DNA of 64,000 nucleotides from Pseudomonas sp. CFII64 (GTDB lineage: Bacteria > Pseudomonadota > Gammaproteobacteria > Pseudomonadales > Pseudomonadaceae), in assembly GCF_000416235.1 (NCBI RefSeq), contig NZ_ATLO01000026.1, forward strand, positions 1 to 64,000, in the 5' to 3' direction. A model generated the notes under the pieces. It had not been told where the DNA came from, did not search any database, and worked only from the letters and a program-made list of their open reading frames with translations. Of the stretch, positions 1 through 9,837 are shown in pieces (within the stretch, counting starts at the first letter, position 1; each line of letters opens with the position of its first letter). The position numbers were made by a program, and so were the translations under genes.

Positions 1-12
1 GTTTTTGCAGGC

Positions 13-1296
13 TTATTTCAACGCCGCAAATGCCTTCTCGGCCGCATCCAGCGTGAGTTTCAGCTCTTCGTCGCCATGGGCGATGGAGGTGAAGCCGGCT
101 TCGAATGCACTTGGCGCCAGGTACACGCCGCCTTCGAGCATCAAGTGGAAGAAGCGCTTGAAGCGATCAGCGTCGCTGGTCATTACGTCCTTAAAGGTGA
201 CGACCTCTTTCACATCGCTGAAATAGAGGCCGAACATCCCGCCCGCCTGGGTGGTCACGAACGGGATACCGGCGGCATCGGCGCGTTGCTGCAGGCCTTC
301 GAGCAGGCGACGGGTGAAATCGCTCAGTTCGTCGTGGAAACCCGGACGGCTGATCAAACGCAGCGTGGTCAGGCCCGCAGCCATGGCCAGCGGATTGCCG
401 GACAGTGTGCCCGCCTGATAAACCGGGCCGAGCGGGGCGATGTGCGACATGATTTCGCGTTTGCCGCCGAAGCAGCCGACCGGCATGCCGCCGCCGATGA
501 TCTTGCCGAAGGTGCTCAGGTCAGGCGTCACGTTGTAGTAAGCCTGGGCGCCGCCGAGAGCGACGCGGAAACCGGTCATCACTTCGTCGAAGATCAACAC
601 CACGCCATGCTCGTCGCACAGATCGCGCAGGCCTTGCAGATAACCCGGCGCTGGCGGCACGCAGTTCATGTTGCCGGCGACCGGCTCGACGATGATGCAC
701 GCCACTTCCGGGCCCACTTCGGCCAAAAGTTCTTTGACCGCTGCAAGGTCGTTGAACGGCACGGTCAGGGTGTGTTTGGCGAATGCTGCCGGCACGCCCG
801 GCGAACTTGGCACGCCAAGGGTCAAAGCGCCGGAACCGGCCTTGACCAGCAGGCTGTCGGAATGGCCGTGGTAGCAGCCTTCGAACTTGATGATGCTGTC
901 GCGACCCGTGTAACCCCGCGCCAGGCGGATGGCGCTCATGGTCGCTTCGGTGCCGGAGCTGACCATGCGCACCATTTCCATGGACGGCACGATCGAGCAG
1001 ACCAGATCCGCCATCTCGGTTTCCATGGCGGTCGGCGCGCCGTAAGACAGGCCGTGTTGCAGCTGATTGCGTACCGCGTCGAGGACTTCCGGGTGACCAT
1101 GACCCAGAATCATCGGGCCCCAGGAGCCGACGTAATCCACATAACGCTTGTCGTCTTCATCCGTCACATAGGCGCCGGCCGCATGCTTGAAGAACAGCGG
1201 CGTGCCGCCCACGCTCTTGAAAGCGCGAACCGGCGAGTTCACGCCACCGGGGATATGGACTTGAGCGTTGGCGAACAATGTTTCAGAACGGGACAT
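13..1296 (-). CDS. hemL: glutamate-1-semialdehyde 2,1-aminomutase
   Basis: Converts glutamate-1-semialdehyde to 5-aminolevulinate, the last step of the C5 route to tetrapyrroles; cytosolic and PLP-dependent. The 427-residue product is full length for the family. The PLP lysine is K265 within [12 protein letters not shown], and the N-terminal [10 protein letters not shown] substrate-site signature is present. It lies 56 bp downstream of thiE on the same strand, so it is probably the last gene of a thiD-thiE-hemL transcript. The stop codon is only 12 bases from the window edge, so a terminator cannot be judged. Confidence 0.97.
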   Translation of the reverse strand: MSRSETLFANAQVHIPGGVNSPVRAFKSVGGTPLFFKHAAGAYVTDEDDKRYVDYVGSWGPMILGHGHPEVLDAVRNQLQHGLSYGAPTAMETEMADLVCSIVPSMEMVRMVSSGTEATMSAIRLARGYTGRDSIIKFEGCYHGHSDSLLVKAGSGALTLGVPSSPGVPAAFAKHTLTVPFNDLAAVKELLAEVGPEVACIIVEPVAGNMNCVPPAPGYLQGLRDLCDEHGVVLIFDEVMTGFRVALGGAQAYYNVTPDLSTFGKIIGGGMPVGCFGGKREIMSHIAPLGPVYQAGTLSGNPLAMAAGLTTLRLISRPGFHDELSDFTRRLLEGLQQRADAAGIPFVTTQAGGMFGLYFSDVKEVVTFKDVMTSDADRFKRFFHLMLEGGVYLAPSAFEAGFTSIAHGDEELKLTLDAAEKAFAALK

Positions 1297-1352
1297 GTGC
1301 AGGTCTCTACGTTTAAACGAAATAGGGGCGGGGCCTGATTCAGGAAACAGAG

Positions 1353-1979
1353 TCAGGCCCGTTTCAGTAAAGTATTGAAGGCGCGGGCGCGGCGGGTGAC
1401 TTCCTGAGTGGTCTCGGCACCGAACAAACCGTGGACCACCGCCAGCAGATCGGCGCCGTGGGCGACCAATTGCGGAGCATTTTCAAGGGTGACGCCGCCA
1501 ATCACTGCAATCGGCAAGTGAAAACGTGCGCGGGCCTGCTCCAGGATATCCAGCGCGATAGCCGGGGCGTCGGGTTTGGTTGTGGACGTGAAGAAGCGCC
1601 CGAATGCCACATAACTGGCGCCATCAGCCTTGGCTTGTTCGGCCAGCTCCAGGCTGCCATGGCAGGTGGCGCCGACAATCGCCTCGCGGCCAAGGATGGT
1701 GCGGGCGAGCGTCAACGAGCCATCGGTCTGGCCCAGATGCACGCCGACGCCAAGGCGCGAGGCCAGTTCGGCGTCGTCGTTGATGATCAGCCGGGTCTTG
1801 TACTGCTCGCACAGCTTGAGCAGGGCAGTGGCCTCGCGCAGTCGGCGTGACTCGTCGTTGCCCTTATCGCGGTACTGCAACAGGGTGACGCCGCCTTCAA
1901 GGGCGGCTTCGACGTAAGACAAAAACTTGCCCGCCAACAGCTGGCTGTCGGTAATGGCATACAGGCCACGTAGTTTCAT
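1353..1979 (-). CDS. thiE: thiamine-phosphate synthase
   Basis: Joins HMP-pyrophosphate and thiazole phosphate to make thiamine monophosphate. The 208-residue product begins [12 protein letters not shown] and shows the TIM-barrel landmarks RDKG, the NDD pair of the pyrophosphate/Mg site, [20 protein letters not shown] and the phosphate-binding AVIGGV loop. The frame is open well upstream, but only this ATG fits the family N terminus and leaves 23 bp to thiD. Same strand as thiD and hemL. I see no TPP riboswitch motif ahead of the cluster. Confidence 0.96.
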   Translation of the reverse strand: MKLRGLYAITDSQLLAGKFLSYVEAALEGGVTLLQYRDKGNDESRRLREATALLKLCEQYKTRLIINDDAELASRLGVGVHLGQTDGSLTLARTILGREAIVGATCHGSLELAEQAKADGASYVAFGRFFTSTTKPDAPAIALDILEQARARFHLPIAVIGGVTLENAPQLVAHGADLLAVVHGLFGAETTQEVTRRARAFNTLLKRA

Positions 1980-2002
1980 TGATGGAGCCTCATGACGTGG
2001 CG

Positions 2003-2800
2003 TTACGAACAAAAATCCAGCGGCAGGCGGCGCGGAACGAACTGTCCCTTGCCCAGCTGTTCGGCGTCGCGCAACGTGCGCCAAGTGTAGTCGAGTGCAG
2101 ATTTCACCGCGCTGACCAACTCCTCGCCATGCGCCAGACGGCCAGCCAGGGCACTGGCCAGCGTGCAACCGGAACCGTGATAACTGCCCGGCAGGCGCTG
2201 GCAGGTAAAGGTCCGGGTTTCGCCATTGCGTATATAAAGCCGGTTGTGGACTTCCTGCTCGTCGCCGTGACCGCCGGTAATCAGCAAGTGCTCGCAATAG
2301 GGCAGGAGCCGGGCGGCGCATTCATCCGCAGTGCCTTCGGGCAACTCGGCGAGAATCCTGGCTTCAGGCAGGTTCGGCGTGGCGATGGTGGCCAGCGGCA
2401 GCAGCCGTTCACGCATGGCGTAACCGACCTCATCCTTGCCGAGCCGACCACCGCCACCGGCGCGCAGGACCGGGTCGCAGACCAGCGGCAGATGCGGATG
2501 CGCCTGCAGCAGTTCGACGATGGTTTCAACCATTTCCAGAGAGCCGAGCATGCCGAGCTTGACCGCCGCGACCGTGGAATCGTTGAGCACGGCATTGGCT
2601 TGCGCCAGCACCCACTCGCGATCCAGGACGCGGAAATCGCTGACATTCACGGTGTCCTGGACGGTCAGGGCGGTGACCGCCGGAGCGGCATGGCAACCCT
2701 GGGCGAGCAGGGCTTCGATATCTGCCTGCAAACCGGCACCGCCACTAGGGTCGTGGCCGGAGAGACAGAGGACAACGGGGCGGGAACTATAGATATTCAT
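2003..2800 (-). CDS. thiD: hydroxymethylpyrimidine/phosphomethylpyrimidine kinase
   Basis: Phosphorylates HMP to HMP-P and then HMP-PP, which feeds ThiE immediately downstream. The 265-residue ribokinase-like protein starts [12 protein letters not shown], followed by the substrate motif [13 protein letters not shown]. Near the C terminus the anion-hole/catalytic [12 protein letters not shown] motif is intact. A longer in-frame start 75 bases upstream exists, but its extra residues do not resemble the family. First gene of the thiD-thiE-hemL group; two short palindromes lie about 80-115 bases upstream of the start. Confidence 0.95.
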   Translation of the reverse strand: MNIYSSRPVVLCLSGHDPSGGAGLQADIEALLAQGCHAAPAVTALTVQDTVNVSDFRVLDREWVLAQANAVLNDSTVAAVKLGMLGSLEMVETIVELLQAHPHLPLVCDPVLRAGGGGRLGKDEVGYAMRERLLPLATIATPNLPEARILAELPEGTADECAARLLPYCEHLLITGGHGDEQEVHNRLYIRNGETRTFTCQRLPGSYHGSGCTLASALAGRLAHGEELVSAVKSALDYTWRTLRDAEQLGKGQFVPRRLPLDFCS

Positions 2801-2878
2801 GGTGCGCGAGCTTACCACTAAACGTTTTGCGCGGCCCTCGCCGAGCCCGGAATTTTCCTGCAGCGCAAATCGCAATTT

Positions 2879-2915
2879 CTACGCCTGCGTAGTGAAAATC
2901 CTTAAAGAGATTTTC
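2879..2915. promoter_or_regulatory. two adjacent palindromes upstream of thiD
   Basis: CTACGC-CT-GCGTAG (2879-2892) is followed directly by GAAAATC-N8-GATTTTC (2894-2915), both perfect. They sit in the 409-bp gap between the divergent thiD and ladS genes, closer to thiD. They could be operators or a folded leader. The rest of the gap (2801-3209) shows no gene, REP element or riboswitch that I can recognise. Confidence 0.4.
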
Positions 2916-3209
2916 TGCTGTTGAGCTAAGAGTGCCGGAATAGAGCCTTCGTCAGGATTGTAAACTGTTGGTGCCCAGTCACCATTGCCAGCTATGCTGT
3001 CAGCACGCTGATCTCTGGGCAGATTTTGCATGACCCTTTGTCGTTGTCGGTAAGCAGCCAGCCAATAAACAGGGTCACAACAAACGATAGCCACACCGAG
3101 ACAAAGGCCTCACGGACGATCCGGACCTATTCCAATAAAACGAATTCGCAGGTATCGAAGCTCCAGTGGAAGGGGTATTCGCACGATCTGAACTGTTCGC
3201 CGGGGCCGT

Positions 3210-5198
3210 ATGCGCTATTTGCTGTTAATGCTGGTTGCCTTATTGCCTCTATGGGCCGCCGCCGTCGAATTCGACGAAAACACCCGCACCCTCGCATTGG
3301 GTTCCAGGGCGCAAGTATTTGAAGACGTTGGCGGCCAGGCGACGATCGAGAGCGTCAGCTCGCCAGCCATGGCGGCATATTTCAAACCGCTCAAGCGCGC
3401 GACTTTGAATGCGGGCTATTCGCGCTCGGCTTTCTGGCTCAAGGTCGATCTGCACTACCGGCCCCACGATTCCGGCGCGCACCGGGACTGGCTGTTGGAA
3501 GTGGCCTTCCCGGCGCTGGATCATGTCGACCTGTTCCTTACCGACGAAACCGGCACCGCACGGCTGGTCAACAGTACCGGCGACATGCTGCCGTTTTCCA
3601 GTCGCCAGCTTAAACAGAACAATTACCTGTTCGAGTTCAGCGTCTTGCCCGAGCAGAGCAAGACCGTCTATCTGCGAGTGGCCAGCCTGGGTTCGATCCA
3701 GGTGCCGTTGAGCCTTTGGTCCGCTCGCGCGTATCTGGAAGACCAGCCGGCCCGGCTGTATTTTCTCGGCCTGCTGTATGGCGTGTTGCTGGTCATGCTG
3801 GTTTACAACCTGTGCATCTATATCGGCATGCGCGACGCCAGCTATCTGTATTACATCCTCTACATCGCGCCGTTCGGGCTGTATCAATTGGCGGTCCATG
3901 GCACCGGGGTCGAATTTCTCTGGCCGAATAACACCTGGTGGGCCAACGCGGCCCCGCCGTTCTTGATCGGCGCGTCGATGCTGTTTGCCTGCCAGTTCGC
4001 CCGCTCATTTCTGCATACCGCAGCCGTCGGGCGCTGGGTCGATCGTGGGCTGGCGCTGCTGATGGGGTTCGCCGGGCTGGTGGCGGTATTGGCGCTCAAC
4101 CCGGATTACAGCCTCGCCCTGCGCCTGGCCAATATCTTGGTGCTGGCCTGCACGCTGGTGATCTTTGCGGCGGGATTCGCGGCAATCTTCAAAGGTGTGT
4201 ACGTCGCGCGTTATTTTGTCATCGCCTGGTCGGCTTTTTTGATCGGCAGCGCCATCCACACCTGCATGCTGATGGGCTATCTGCCCAACACCTTCCTTAC
4301 CATGTATGCCAATCAGATCGGCTCCGCACTGGAAGTCGCGCTGCTGTCGATGGCGCTGGCCGCGCGCATCAATCATGGCCGTGACGAACAGGCGCGGGTG
4401 CTGCAGCAAACCGGTGAAAAGCTGGAGCGACTGAATGAGCAGCTGGCCACCAGTAATCGCCTCAAAGATGAGTTTCTCGCCACGCTGACCCACGAACTTC
4501 GTACGCCAATGAACGGTGTGATCGGCTCGCTTGAGCTCATGCAAACCGTGAAAATGGACTCCGAGCTCGAGTCCTATCAGCAAACTGCAGCCTGTTCGGC
4601 GCAAAACATGATGCGCCTGGTCAACGGCATCCTGACCCTGACCGAGTTGCGCGCCGGGCGGGTGGGCGTTGCCGCCGAGTCGTTCAACCTGCGTGGGCTG
4701 TTGCAGTCGATGGCGGCTGATTTCAGCCCATTGGCCCAGGCGAAGGGCCTGGAATTCTTACTGGAACTGGACGAACCTTTGCCGGACAGCGTGCAAGGCG
4801 ACCCCGGCAAGTTGCGCCAATGCCTGGAATGCCTTCTGGATAACGCGCTCAAGTTCACCAAGACCGGTTTCATCCAGATACGCGTTGGGGGCGTGCCGGC
4901 GGGCACCGGGGCTTTTCAGGTCAAGATCGAGGTGTTCGACAGCGGCATTGGTTTCGCTCGATTGAACGAAGCCGTCCCTTATCAGCGGTTTTTCCAGGTC
5001 GATGGCTCCATGACGCGCGAGTACGGCGGACTGGGAATCGGCCTGGCCATCTGCGCCCAACTGATCGAGTTGCAGGGCGGCGTGCTCAGTCACCAGTCCG
5101 AGCCGGGACGCGGCAGTTGTTTCGCGCTGAGCGTGCCGTTGCGGGTGCTTGACCGTCAGGCGCAGCTGCATTCGCAGGAACGTCGGGAAATCCTCTAA
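3210..5198 (+). CDS. ladS: LadS-type 7TMR-DISM sensor histidine kinase without receiver
   Basis: Inner-membrane sensor kinase of the Gac/Rsm network. The 662-residue product has a signal peptide (about 1-19), a periplasmic DISMED2 sensor domain (about 30-165), seven membrane segments (about 181-382), then HisKA with phospho-acceptor H428 in LTHELRTPMNG and a HATPase with N box (LLDNALKF) and G boxes (DSGIGF, GLGIGLAI). Its place beside thiD-thiE-hemL and an acyl-CoA dehydrogenase is where I recall ladS in P. aeruginosa. Unlike P. aeruginosa LadS, the protein ends just after the ATPase domain; the 136 bases before the next gene cannot encode a receiver. Identity rests on architecture plus synteny. 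Confidence 0.8.
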   Translation: MRYLLLMLVALLPLWAAAVEFDENTRTLALGSRAQVFEDVGGQATIESVSSPAMAAYFKPLKRATLNAGYSRSAFWLKVDLHYRPHDSGAHRDWLLEVAFPALDHVDLFLTDETGTARLVNSTGDMLPFSSRQLKQNNYLFEFSVLPEQSKTVYLRVASLGSIQVPLSLWSARAYLEDQPARLYFLGLLYGVLLVMLVYNLCIYIGMRDASYLYYILYIAPFGLYQLAVHGTGVEFLWPNNTWWANAAPPFLIGASMLFACQFARSFLHTAAVGRWVDRGLALLMGFAGLVAVLALNPDYSLALRLANILVLACTLVIFAAGFAAIFKGVYVARYFVIAWSAFLIGSAIHTCMLMGYLPNTFLTMYANQIGSALEVALLSMALAARINHGRDEQARVLQQTGEKLERLNEQLATSNRLKDEFLATLTHELRTPMNGVIGSLELMQTVKMDSELESYQQTAACSAQNMMRLVNGILTLTELRAGRVGVAAESFNLRGLLQSMAADFSPLAQAKGLEFLLELDEPLPDSVQGDPGKLRQCLECLLDNALKFTKTGFIQIRVGGVPAGTGAFQVKIEVFDSGIGFARLNEAVPYQRFFQVDGSMTREYGGLGIGLAICAQLIELQGGVLSHQSEPGRGSCFALSVPLRVLDRQAQLHSQERREIL

Positions 5199-5334
5199 CG
5201 ACCTAGTTGCAGGGCAAAAGCGCCGGTATTTAGTCACGTACGGCACTTTTTAAACACCCGACTGCGTGGTTCACTGCGATTTATGGACCTGCCGCCCATG
5301 TCCGCAGCCGTGTTCCGTCAACAGGAGCCCCGTC

Positions 5335-6984
5335 ATGAACCTGCATCAATTCGCCGAAACCCATGAAGTGACCAACCAGCCGCCGTCGCTGGACGGCAGT
5401 AACCTCTATCGCATCGACTTGCCTTTGCAAGACTGGTCCGAACGGTTTGGCGCGGGTTGGGCCGAGGCGCGGCTCGATGCCTACGGCGCGCTGGCGGGCG
5501 GGCCGTTGATGGAGGCGGGTTTTCTCGCCAACCAGAACAAACCGGTGTTCGTCAGCCATGACCGCTACGGCCATCGTATCGATCTGGTGGAGTTTCACCC
5601 GGCCTACCATCAACTGATGCGCACGGCCGTGGAACACGGCATTCCGTCCCTGCCCTGGACTCATCCGCAACCCGGCGCGCACGTGGCGCGGGCCGCCATG
5701 AGTTATCTGCACAGTCAGGCTGAGGCTGGCAGCGGTTGCCCGTTGACCATGACGTTCGCCAGCGTCCCGGCGCTGCGCATGCAGGCGGATCTCGCGCAAA
5801 GCTGGCTGCCGAAGATTCTCGCCACCGAGTACGACCCCCGTAACGTCGGCATGGCGCACAAGGCGGGCGTGACCATCGGCATGGCAATGACTGAGAAGCA
5901 GGGCGGCACCGACGTTCGGGCCAATACCACGCGGGCTTATCCGGTCGGCGCCGGTGGGCCCGGTCAGGCGTATGAACTGGTCGGACACAAATGGTTTTGC
6001 TCGGCGCCGATGTGCGATGCCTTCCTGACCCTGGCGCAGACTGACAAAGGCCTGACGTGTTTCCTGCTGCCGCGTCATCGTCCGGATGACAGCCGCAACG
6101 AGTTCTACATACAGCGCCTGAAGAACAAACTGGGCAATTGGTCCAACGCCTCCAGCGAAGTCGAGTTTCGCGGCGCGTTCGCCTGGATGCTGGGCGAAGA
6201 AGGCCGCGGCGTGCCGACCATCATCGAAATGGTCGCCATGACCCGCTTCGATTGCATGGTCGGTTCCAGTGCCTTGATGCGCCAGGCGTTGACCCAGGCC
6301 AGCCATCACTGCGCGCACCGAACCGTGGGCGGTCGCGTGCTCACTGAACAGCCATTGATGCAGAACGTTCTGGCCGACCTGGCGCTGGAAAGCGAAGCGG
6401 CATTGGCGCTGACCCTGCGCATGGGCCGCGCCCTGGATAATTTGCAGGATCCCCACGAGGCGCGCTTCGCCCGGCTGGTCACGGCGGTAGGCAAATACTG
6501 GATCTGCAAACGCGCCCCGGCGATGATCAACGAAGCTGCCGAATGCATGGGCGGCGCGGGTTATGTCGAAGAAAGCATCCTGCCGCGCCTGTATCGCGAA
6601 GCACCGGTCAACTCGACGTGGGAAGGCTCGGGCAACGTGCAATGCCTTGATGTGCTGCGGGCGCTGTCCAAGGAACCCGGCGTGCTGGACGCTTTGTTCA
6701 CCGAGTTGGGCGACGGGCATGGCGATCAGGATCTGGCGATGCACATCGACCGGCTCAAGGCAGCGTTGCGCGATACCAGCGATATCCAGTATCGCGCCCG
6801 CCAGCTCACCGAAGACATTGCCTTGGCCTTGCAGGCCAAGTTATTGCTTGAAGCGGGTAATTCCGTGGTCAGCGATGGCTTCATCGCCAGCCGCCTGGCG
6901 TCGCGTAGCGGCGTTTACGGCGCGTTGCCCAGGGGCGTGGATGTCGAAGCGCTGGTGGCGAGGTCTGCGCCGCAGATGAGTTAA
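5335..6984 (+). CDS. AidB-like acyl-CoA dehydrogenase
   Basis: FAD-dependent acyl-CoA dehydrogenase of the AidB/isovaleryl-CoA dehydrogenase branch, 549 residues against about 541 for E. coli AidB. The N terminus (THEVTNQPPSLDGSNLY) and the block EAGSGCPLTMTFASVPALR match AidB. TEKQGGTDVRANTT is the FAD-contacting region and VNSTWEGSGNVQCLDVLRAL the C-terminal signature. E. coli AidB binds DNA and protects against alkylation; whether this homologue does so is unknown. The ATG at 5335 has AGGAG 7 bases upstream and is preferred over an earlier in-frame start lacking a ribosome site. Same strand as ladS, 136 bp downstream. Confidence 0.88.
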   Translation: MNLHQFAETHEVTNQPPSLDGSNLYRIDLPLQDWSERFGAGWAEARLDAYGALAGGPLMEAGFLANQNKPVFVSHDRYGHRIDLVEFHPAYHQLMRTAVEHGIPSLPWTHPQPGAHVARAAMSYLHSQAEAGSGCPLTMTFASVPALRMQADLAQSWLPKILATEYDPRNVGMAHKAGVTIGMAMTEKQGGTDVRANTTRAYPVGAGGPGQAYELVGHKWFCSAPMCDAFLTLAQTDKGLTCFLLPRHRPDDSRNEFYIQRLKNKLGNWSNASSEVEFRGAFAWMLGEEGRGVPTIIEMVAMTRFDCMVGSSALMRQALTQASHHCAHRTVGGRVLTEQPLMQNVLADLALESEAALALTLRMGRALDNLQDPHEARFARLVTAVGKYWICKRAPAMINEAAECMGGAGYVEESILPRLYREAPVNSTWEGSGNVQCLDVLRALSKEPGVLDALFTELGDGHGDQDLAMHIDRLKAALRDTSDIQYRARQLTEDIALALQAKLLLEAGNSVVSDGFIASRLASRSGVYGALPRGVDVEALVARSAPQMS

Positions 6985-6985
6985 T

Positions 6986-7024
6986 CCCGTAGGACCGGCT
7001 TTAGCCGGGAGGGCGTGCTCTACG
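6986..7024. repeat. REP family B, single head arm with degraded tail
   Basis: GTAGGACCGG-CTTTA-GCCGGGAGG followed by GCGTGCTC and then TACGG. The first 30 or so bases, including the preceding TAATCC, are the same as the left half of the complete doublet at 22556-22609, but the right arm has been lost except for a TACGG remnant. Confidence 0.8.
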
Positions 7025-7115
7025 GTTCGGTGTTTTGCTCAATGACGCGCCACTAGTGCCTTCCCTCGACGATGCAGGCAAGATGGAGGCCTGCAAGATC
7101 AGAAGGATACGAATC

Positions 7116-8579
7116 GTGACCCAAGCGTTTATTGTCGTTGAAACTGCCGAGCAAGCCGTGGATCGGCTCGCTGAACTGCACAAGACCGCAACCGAAGCGC
7201 TGAGCCAGGCCCTCAAGCGTTATCTCAAAGACCGTGTCGAGCCTGATGCCGAGCAGCGTGCGCTGTTCCGTTATCCGGAGATTCGGCTGACTTATCTGTG
7301 TCAGGGCGAAGTGCCACTTACCACCCGGGCTTACGCCAAAGTCCAGCTGCCGGGCACTTACAGCGTTACCGTGACCCACCCCGCAGCGTTCCGCAAATAC
7401 CTGCTGGAACAGCTGGTGCCATTGATGAATGACTTCACCATCACGGTGGAAGTCGGCGTCAGCCAGCAGAATATTCCTTATCCGTATGTGGTCGAGCAGG
7501 GCGACGAGCTGGCCGGTTCCGGCGTGACCGCAGCGGCGCTGGCGCGGGTTTTCCCCAGCACTGACTTGTCCGCTGCCACCGACGGCATCGCCGATGGCCT
7601 GTACGACTGGGCCAACACTGATCCGTTGCCGCTGGCGTTGTTCGATGCCGCGCGCGTGGACTTCTCGTTGCGGCGCCTGGTGCATTACACCGGCAGCGAC
7701 TGGCGCCACGTCCAACCCTGGATTCTGCTCACCAACTACCACCGTTACGTTGACCAGTTCATCGTCCACGGCCTGGAAAAACTCCGCGAAGACCCGCGTT
7801 TCGTGCGCATGGTCCTGCCGGGCAACGTCGTGGTCGAAAAGAGCATGGATCACGGCGAGGCGCAGGCCATCGTCGCCAGCGTGGTCTGGCACCGCTACCA
7901 GATGCCGGCCTATCACCTGATTGCCGCAGACGGACATGGCGTGACGCTGGTCAATATCGGCGTCGGCCCGTCCAACGCCAAGAACATCACCGATCACCTG
8001 GCCGTGCTGCGTCCGCATTGCTGGCTGATGATCGGCCACTGTGGCGGGCTGCGCCAATCCCAGACCATCGGCGACTACGTGCTGGCGCACGCCTACATGC
8101 GTCGCGACGGGATTCTCGACCGCGTGCTGCCGCCGCATATTCCCATCCCGGCCCTGGCCGAAGTGCAGCTCGCCTTGCAGGAGTCGGCGGCGCAAATCAC
8201 CGGCGAACGTGGCGATGATCTGAAGAAACGCCTGCGCACCGGCACAGTCCTGACCTACGACGACCGCAACTGGGAATTGCGCTGGGCTCAGGAACGTCCG
8301 TTGATCAACCTGTCGCGGGCGGTTGCCGTGGACATGGAAAGCGGCACCATCGCTGCCCAGGGTTATCGTTTGCGGGTGCCTTATGGCACGTTGCTGTGCG
8401 TATCGGACAAGCCGTTGCACAGCGAAATCAAGCTGCCGGGCTCGGCCAATGCGTTCTACGAGCGTGCGGTCAGCCAGCATCTGAAGATCGGCATCGCTGC
8501 GCTGGATCTGCTGCGTACCGAGCTGAATTCGCTGCACTCGCGCAAATTGCGCAGCTTCGATGAGCCGCCGTTCCGTTGA
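7116..8579 (+). CDS. amn: AMP nucleosidase
   Basis: Hydrolyses AMP to adenine and ribose-5-phosphate in purine salvage. The 487-residue product is close to the 484 of E. coli Amn. It has the N-terminal Amn-specific domain and a C-terminal nucleoside-phosphorylase-like catalytic domain (about 285-460), with VGPSNAKNITDHLAVLRP, MIGHCGGLR and VAVDMESGTIAAQGYR. The GTG at 7116, preceded by AAGGA, gives the expected length; the upstream ATG at 7035 would add 27 residues of unrelated sequence. A rho-independent terminator follows within 20 bp. Confidence 0.95.
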   Translation: MTQAFIVVETAEQAVDRLAELHKTATEALSQALKRYLKDRVEPDAEQRALFRYPEIRLTYLCQGEVPLTTRAYAKVQLPGTYSVTVTHPAAFRKYLLEQLVPLMNDFTITVEVGVSQQNIPYPYVVEQGDELAGSGVTAAALARVFPSTDLSAATDGIADGLYDWANTDPLPLALFDAARVDFSLRRLVHYTGSDWRHVQPWILLTNYHRYVDQFIVHGLEKLREDPRFVRMVLPGNVVVEKSMDHGEAQAIVASVVWHRYQMPAYHLIAADGHGVTLVNIGVGPSNAKNITDHLAVLRPHCWLMIGHCGGLRQSQTIGDYVLAHAYMRRDGILDRVLPPHIPIPALAEVQLALQESAAQITGERGDDLKKRLRTGTVLTYDDRNWELRWAQERPLINLSRAVAVDMESGTIAAQGYRLRVPYGTLLCVSDKPLHSEIKLPGSANAFYERAVSQHLKIGIAALDLLRTELNSLHSRKLRSFDEPPFR

Positions 8580-8597
8580 TCGGTTAGGCAATTAACG

Positions 8598-8628
8598 AAA
8601 GGGCCATTAAAGTGGCCCTTTCTGTTTG
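8598..8628 (+). terminator. rho-independent terminator of amn
   Basis: AAAGGGCC (8598-8605), loop ATTAAAGT, GGCCCTTT (8614-8621), then CTGTTT. It is placed 19 bp after the amn stop and 17 bp before the rluE start. Confidence 0.85.
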
Positions 8629-8645
8629 CCGAATCCTGAACTGTC

Positions 8646-9278
8646 ATGTCCCGCATTCAACGCCCCGTTTCTCGCCGTCCCGCGCCCGCCAACCCTGGCG
8701 CTGGCCGTCGTATCGCCAAAGCTCCGCCCGCCGAACCGAAGCTGATTCTGTTCAACAAACCCTTCGATGTGCTGACCCAGTTCAGCGACGGGGAAGGGCG
8801 GGCGACGCTCAAGGATTTTATCGACATTCCCGGCATTTACCCGGCCGGACGGTTGGATCGGGACAGCGAAGGGCTGTTGCTGCTCACCAATGACGGCCAG
8901 CTACAGGCGCGTATCGCCGACCCGAAACACAAGCTGGCGAAAACCTATTGGGTACAAGTGGAAGGCGAGCCAAGCGCCGAGCAGTTGCAGCAATTGCGCG
9001 ACGGCGTGCAACTCAATGACGGGCCGACGCTGCCCGCGCAGGCACGTCAGCTGGACGAACCGCAACTCTGGCCACGCAACCCACCGGTGCGCTTTCGCAA
9101 AAGTGTGCCGACCAGCTGGCTGGAACTGGTGATCAAGGAAGGCCGCAACCGCCAGGTGCGGCGCATGACCGCCGCCGTGGGCCTGCCGACGCTGCGTCTG
9201 GTGCGGGTCAGGATTGGTGACTGGACGCTGGAAGGGCTGGATCAAGGGCAGTGGCGGGAAGTGCCGGCGAAACTGTGA
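8646..9278 (+). CDS. rluE: 23S rRNA pseudouridine(2457) synthase
   Basis: Isomerises U2457 in 23S rRNA. The 210-residue product has a basic, disordered N terminus (about 1-30), then the RsuA-family core: [14 protein letters not shown], catalytic loop [18 protein letters not shown] with the active Asp in [12 protein letters not shown], and the C-terminal [21 protein letters not shown]. The WPRNPPVR segment is characteristic of RluE rather than RsuA or RluB/F. The nearest upstream gene, amn, is closed off by a terminator, so it is likely expressed on its own. Confidence 0.93.
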   Translation: MSRIQRPVSRRPAPANPGAGRRIAKAPPAEPKLILFNKPFDVLTQFSDGEGRATLKDFIDIPGIYPAGRLDRDSEGLLLLTNDGQLQARIADPKHKLAKTYWVQVEGEPSAEQLQQLRDGVQLNDGPTLPAQARQLDEPQLWPRNPPVRFRKSVPTSWLELVIKEGRNRQVRRMTAAVGLPTLRLVRVRIGDWTLEGLDQGQWREVPAKL

Positions 9279-9289
9279 GCTCTATCCGC

Positions 9290-9533
9290 GTAGGAGGGGA
9301 CTTGTCCCCGAAGGCGGTAGTTCAGGCGGTTAATCTTCCGGATTTTCGTTGTCAGGGCCATCGCATTCGGGGACAAGTCCCCTCCTACCGGTCGTTAGAT
9401 ATTCAGGAGCGAACTGCACAAATCCGGTAGGACCGGACTTGTCCGGGAAGACGTTGGCGCAGACACCGGATAGGTGTCGGGAGACGCGATGTCGGCCCAT
9501 CCAACGCCATCGGGGACAAGTCCCCTCCTGCCG
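9290..9533. repeat. REP cluster, family A (four arms)
   Basis: Four REP arms fill the gap after rluE: GGGGACTTGTCCCC cores at about 9296-9309 (direct) and 9369-9382 (inverted), then a GTAGGACCGGACTTGTCCGG arm at about 9427-9446 and another inverted GGGG-type arm at about 9511-9532. Each carries the GTAGG-type tetranucleotide next to the hairpin. There is no gene in 9279-9552. Confidence 0.85.
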
Positions 9534-9552
9534 GTCGTTGGATTTAGGGCGT

Positions 9553-9753
9553 TCAGCTTTCTATATAAGCAATCACCACGGTCTTGATCACGAACGCCAT
9601 GATCCCGAGTCCGAGCACGAAGAACAGGATGAAGGTGCCGAATCTGCCGGCCTTGGATTTCTTCGCCAGGTCCCAGACGATGAAGCCCATGAACCCGATC
9701 AGGATGGTGACCAGGATCGTCATCATCCATTCTTCGAAAACCGCAGGATCCAT
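9553..9753 (-). CDS. small inner-membrane protein, DUF2788 family
   Basis: A 66-residue protein with two predicted membrane helices (about 10-29 and 41-61) joined by a short basic loop, DLAKKSKAGRFG. A good ribosome site, GGAG, lies 7-8 bases before the ATG. It resembles the DUF2788 proteins found in this position in other pseudomonads; function unknown. It lies between a REP cluster and the Lrp-type regulator on the same strand, 84 bp downstream of that gene. Confidence 0.8.
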   Translation of the reverse strand: MDPAVFEEWMMTILVTILIGFMGFIVWDLAKKSKAGRFGTFILFFVLGLGIMAFVIKTVVIAYIES

Positions 9754-9837
9754 TTTTCATCTCCAGCACAAAGGCAGTGGGCGGCGATTATACGGCAACC
9801 GCGCCATCGCTCCCATGCGGCCCGATGGCGCGCATGA

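Noticed and set aside
76..1338. 420-codon open frame antisense to hemL, and similar long frames opposite the AidB-like gene (5281-6744) and amn (7053-8591)
   Set aside because: They lie exactly opposite well-recognised genes, have no ribosome site and no familiar protein features. Long open antisense frames are expected at high GC.
2801..3209. TPP riboswitch ahead of thiD
   Set aside because: The CTGAGA and ACC(C)TGAA-type core motifs are not present on either strand of the gap.
9395..9769. 124-codon minus-strand frame in the REP cluster after rluE
   Set aside because: It runs through REP arms and overlaps the DUF2788 gene; no ribosome site.
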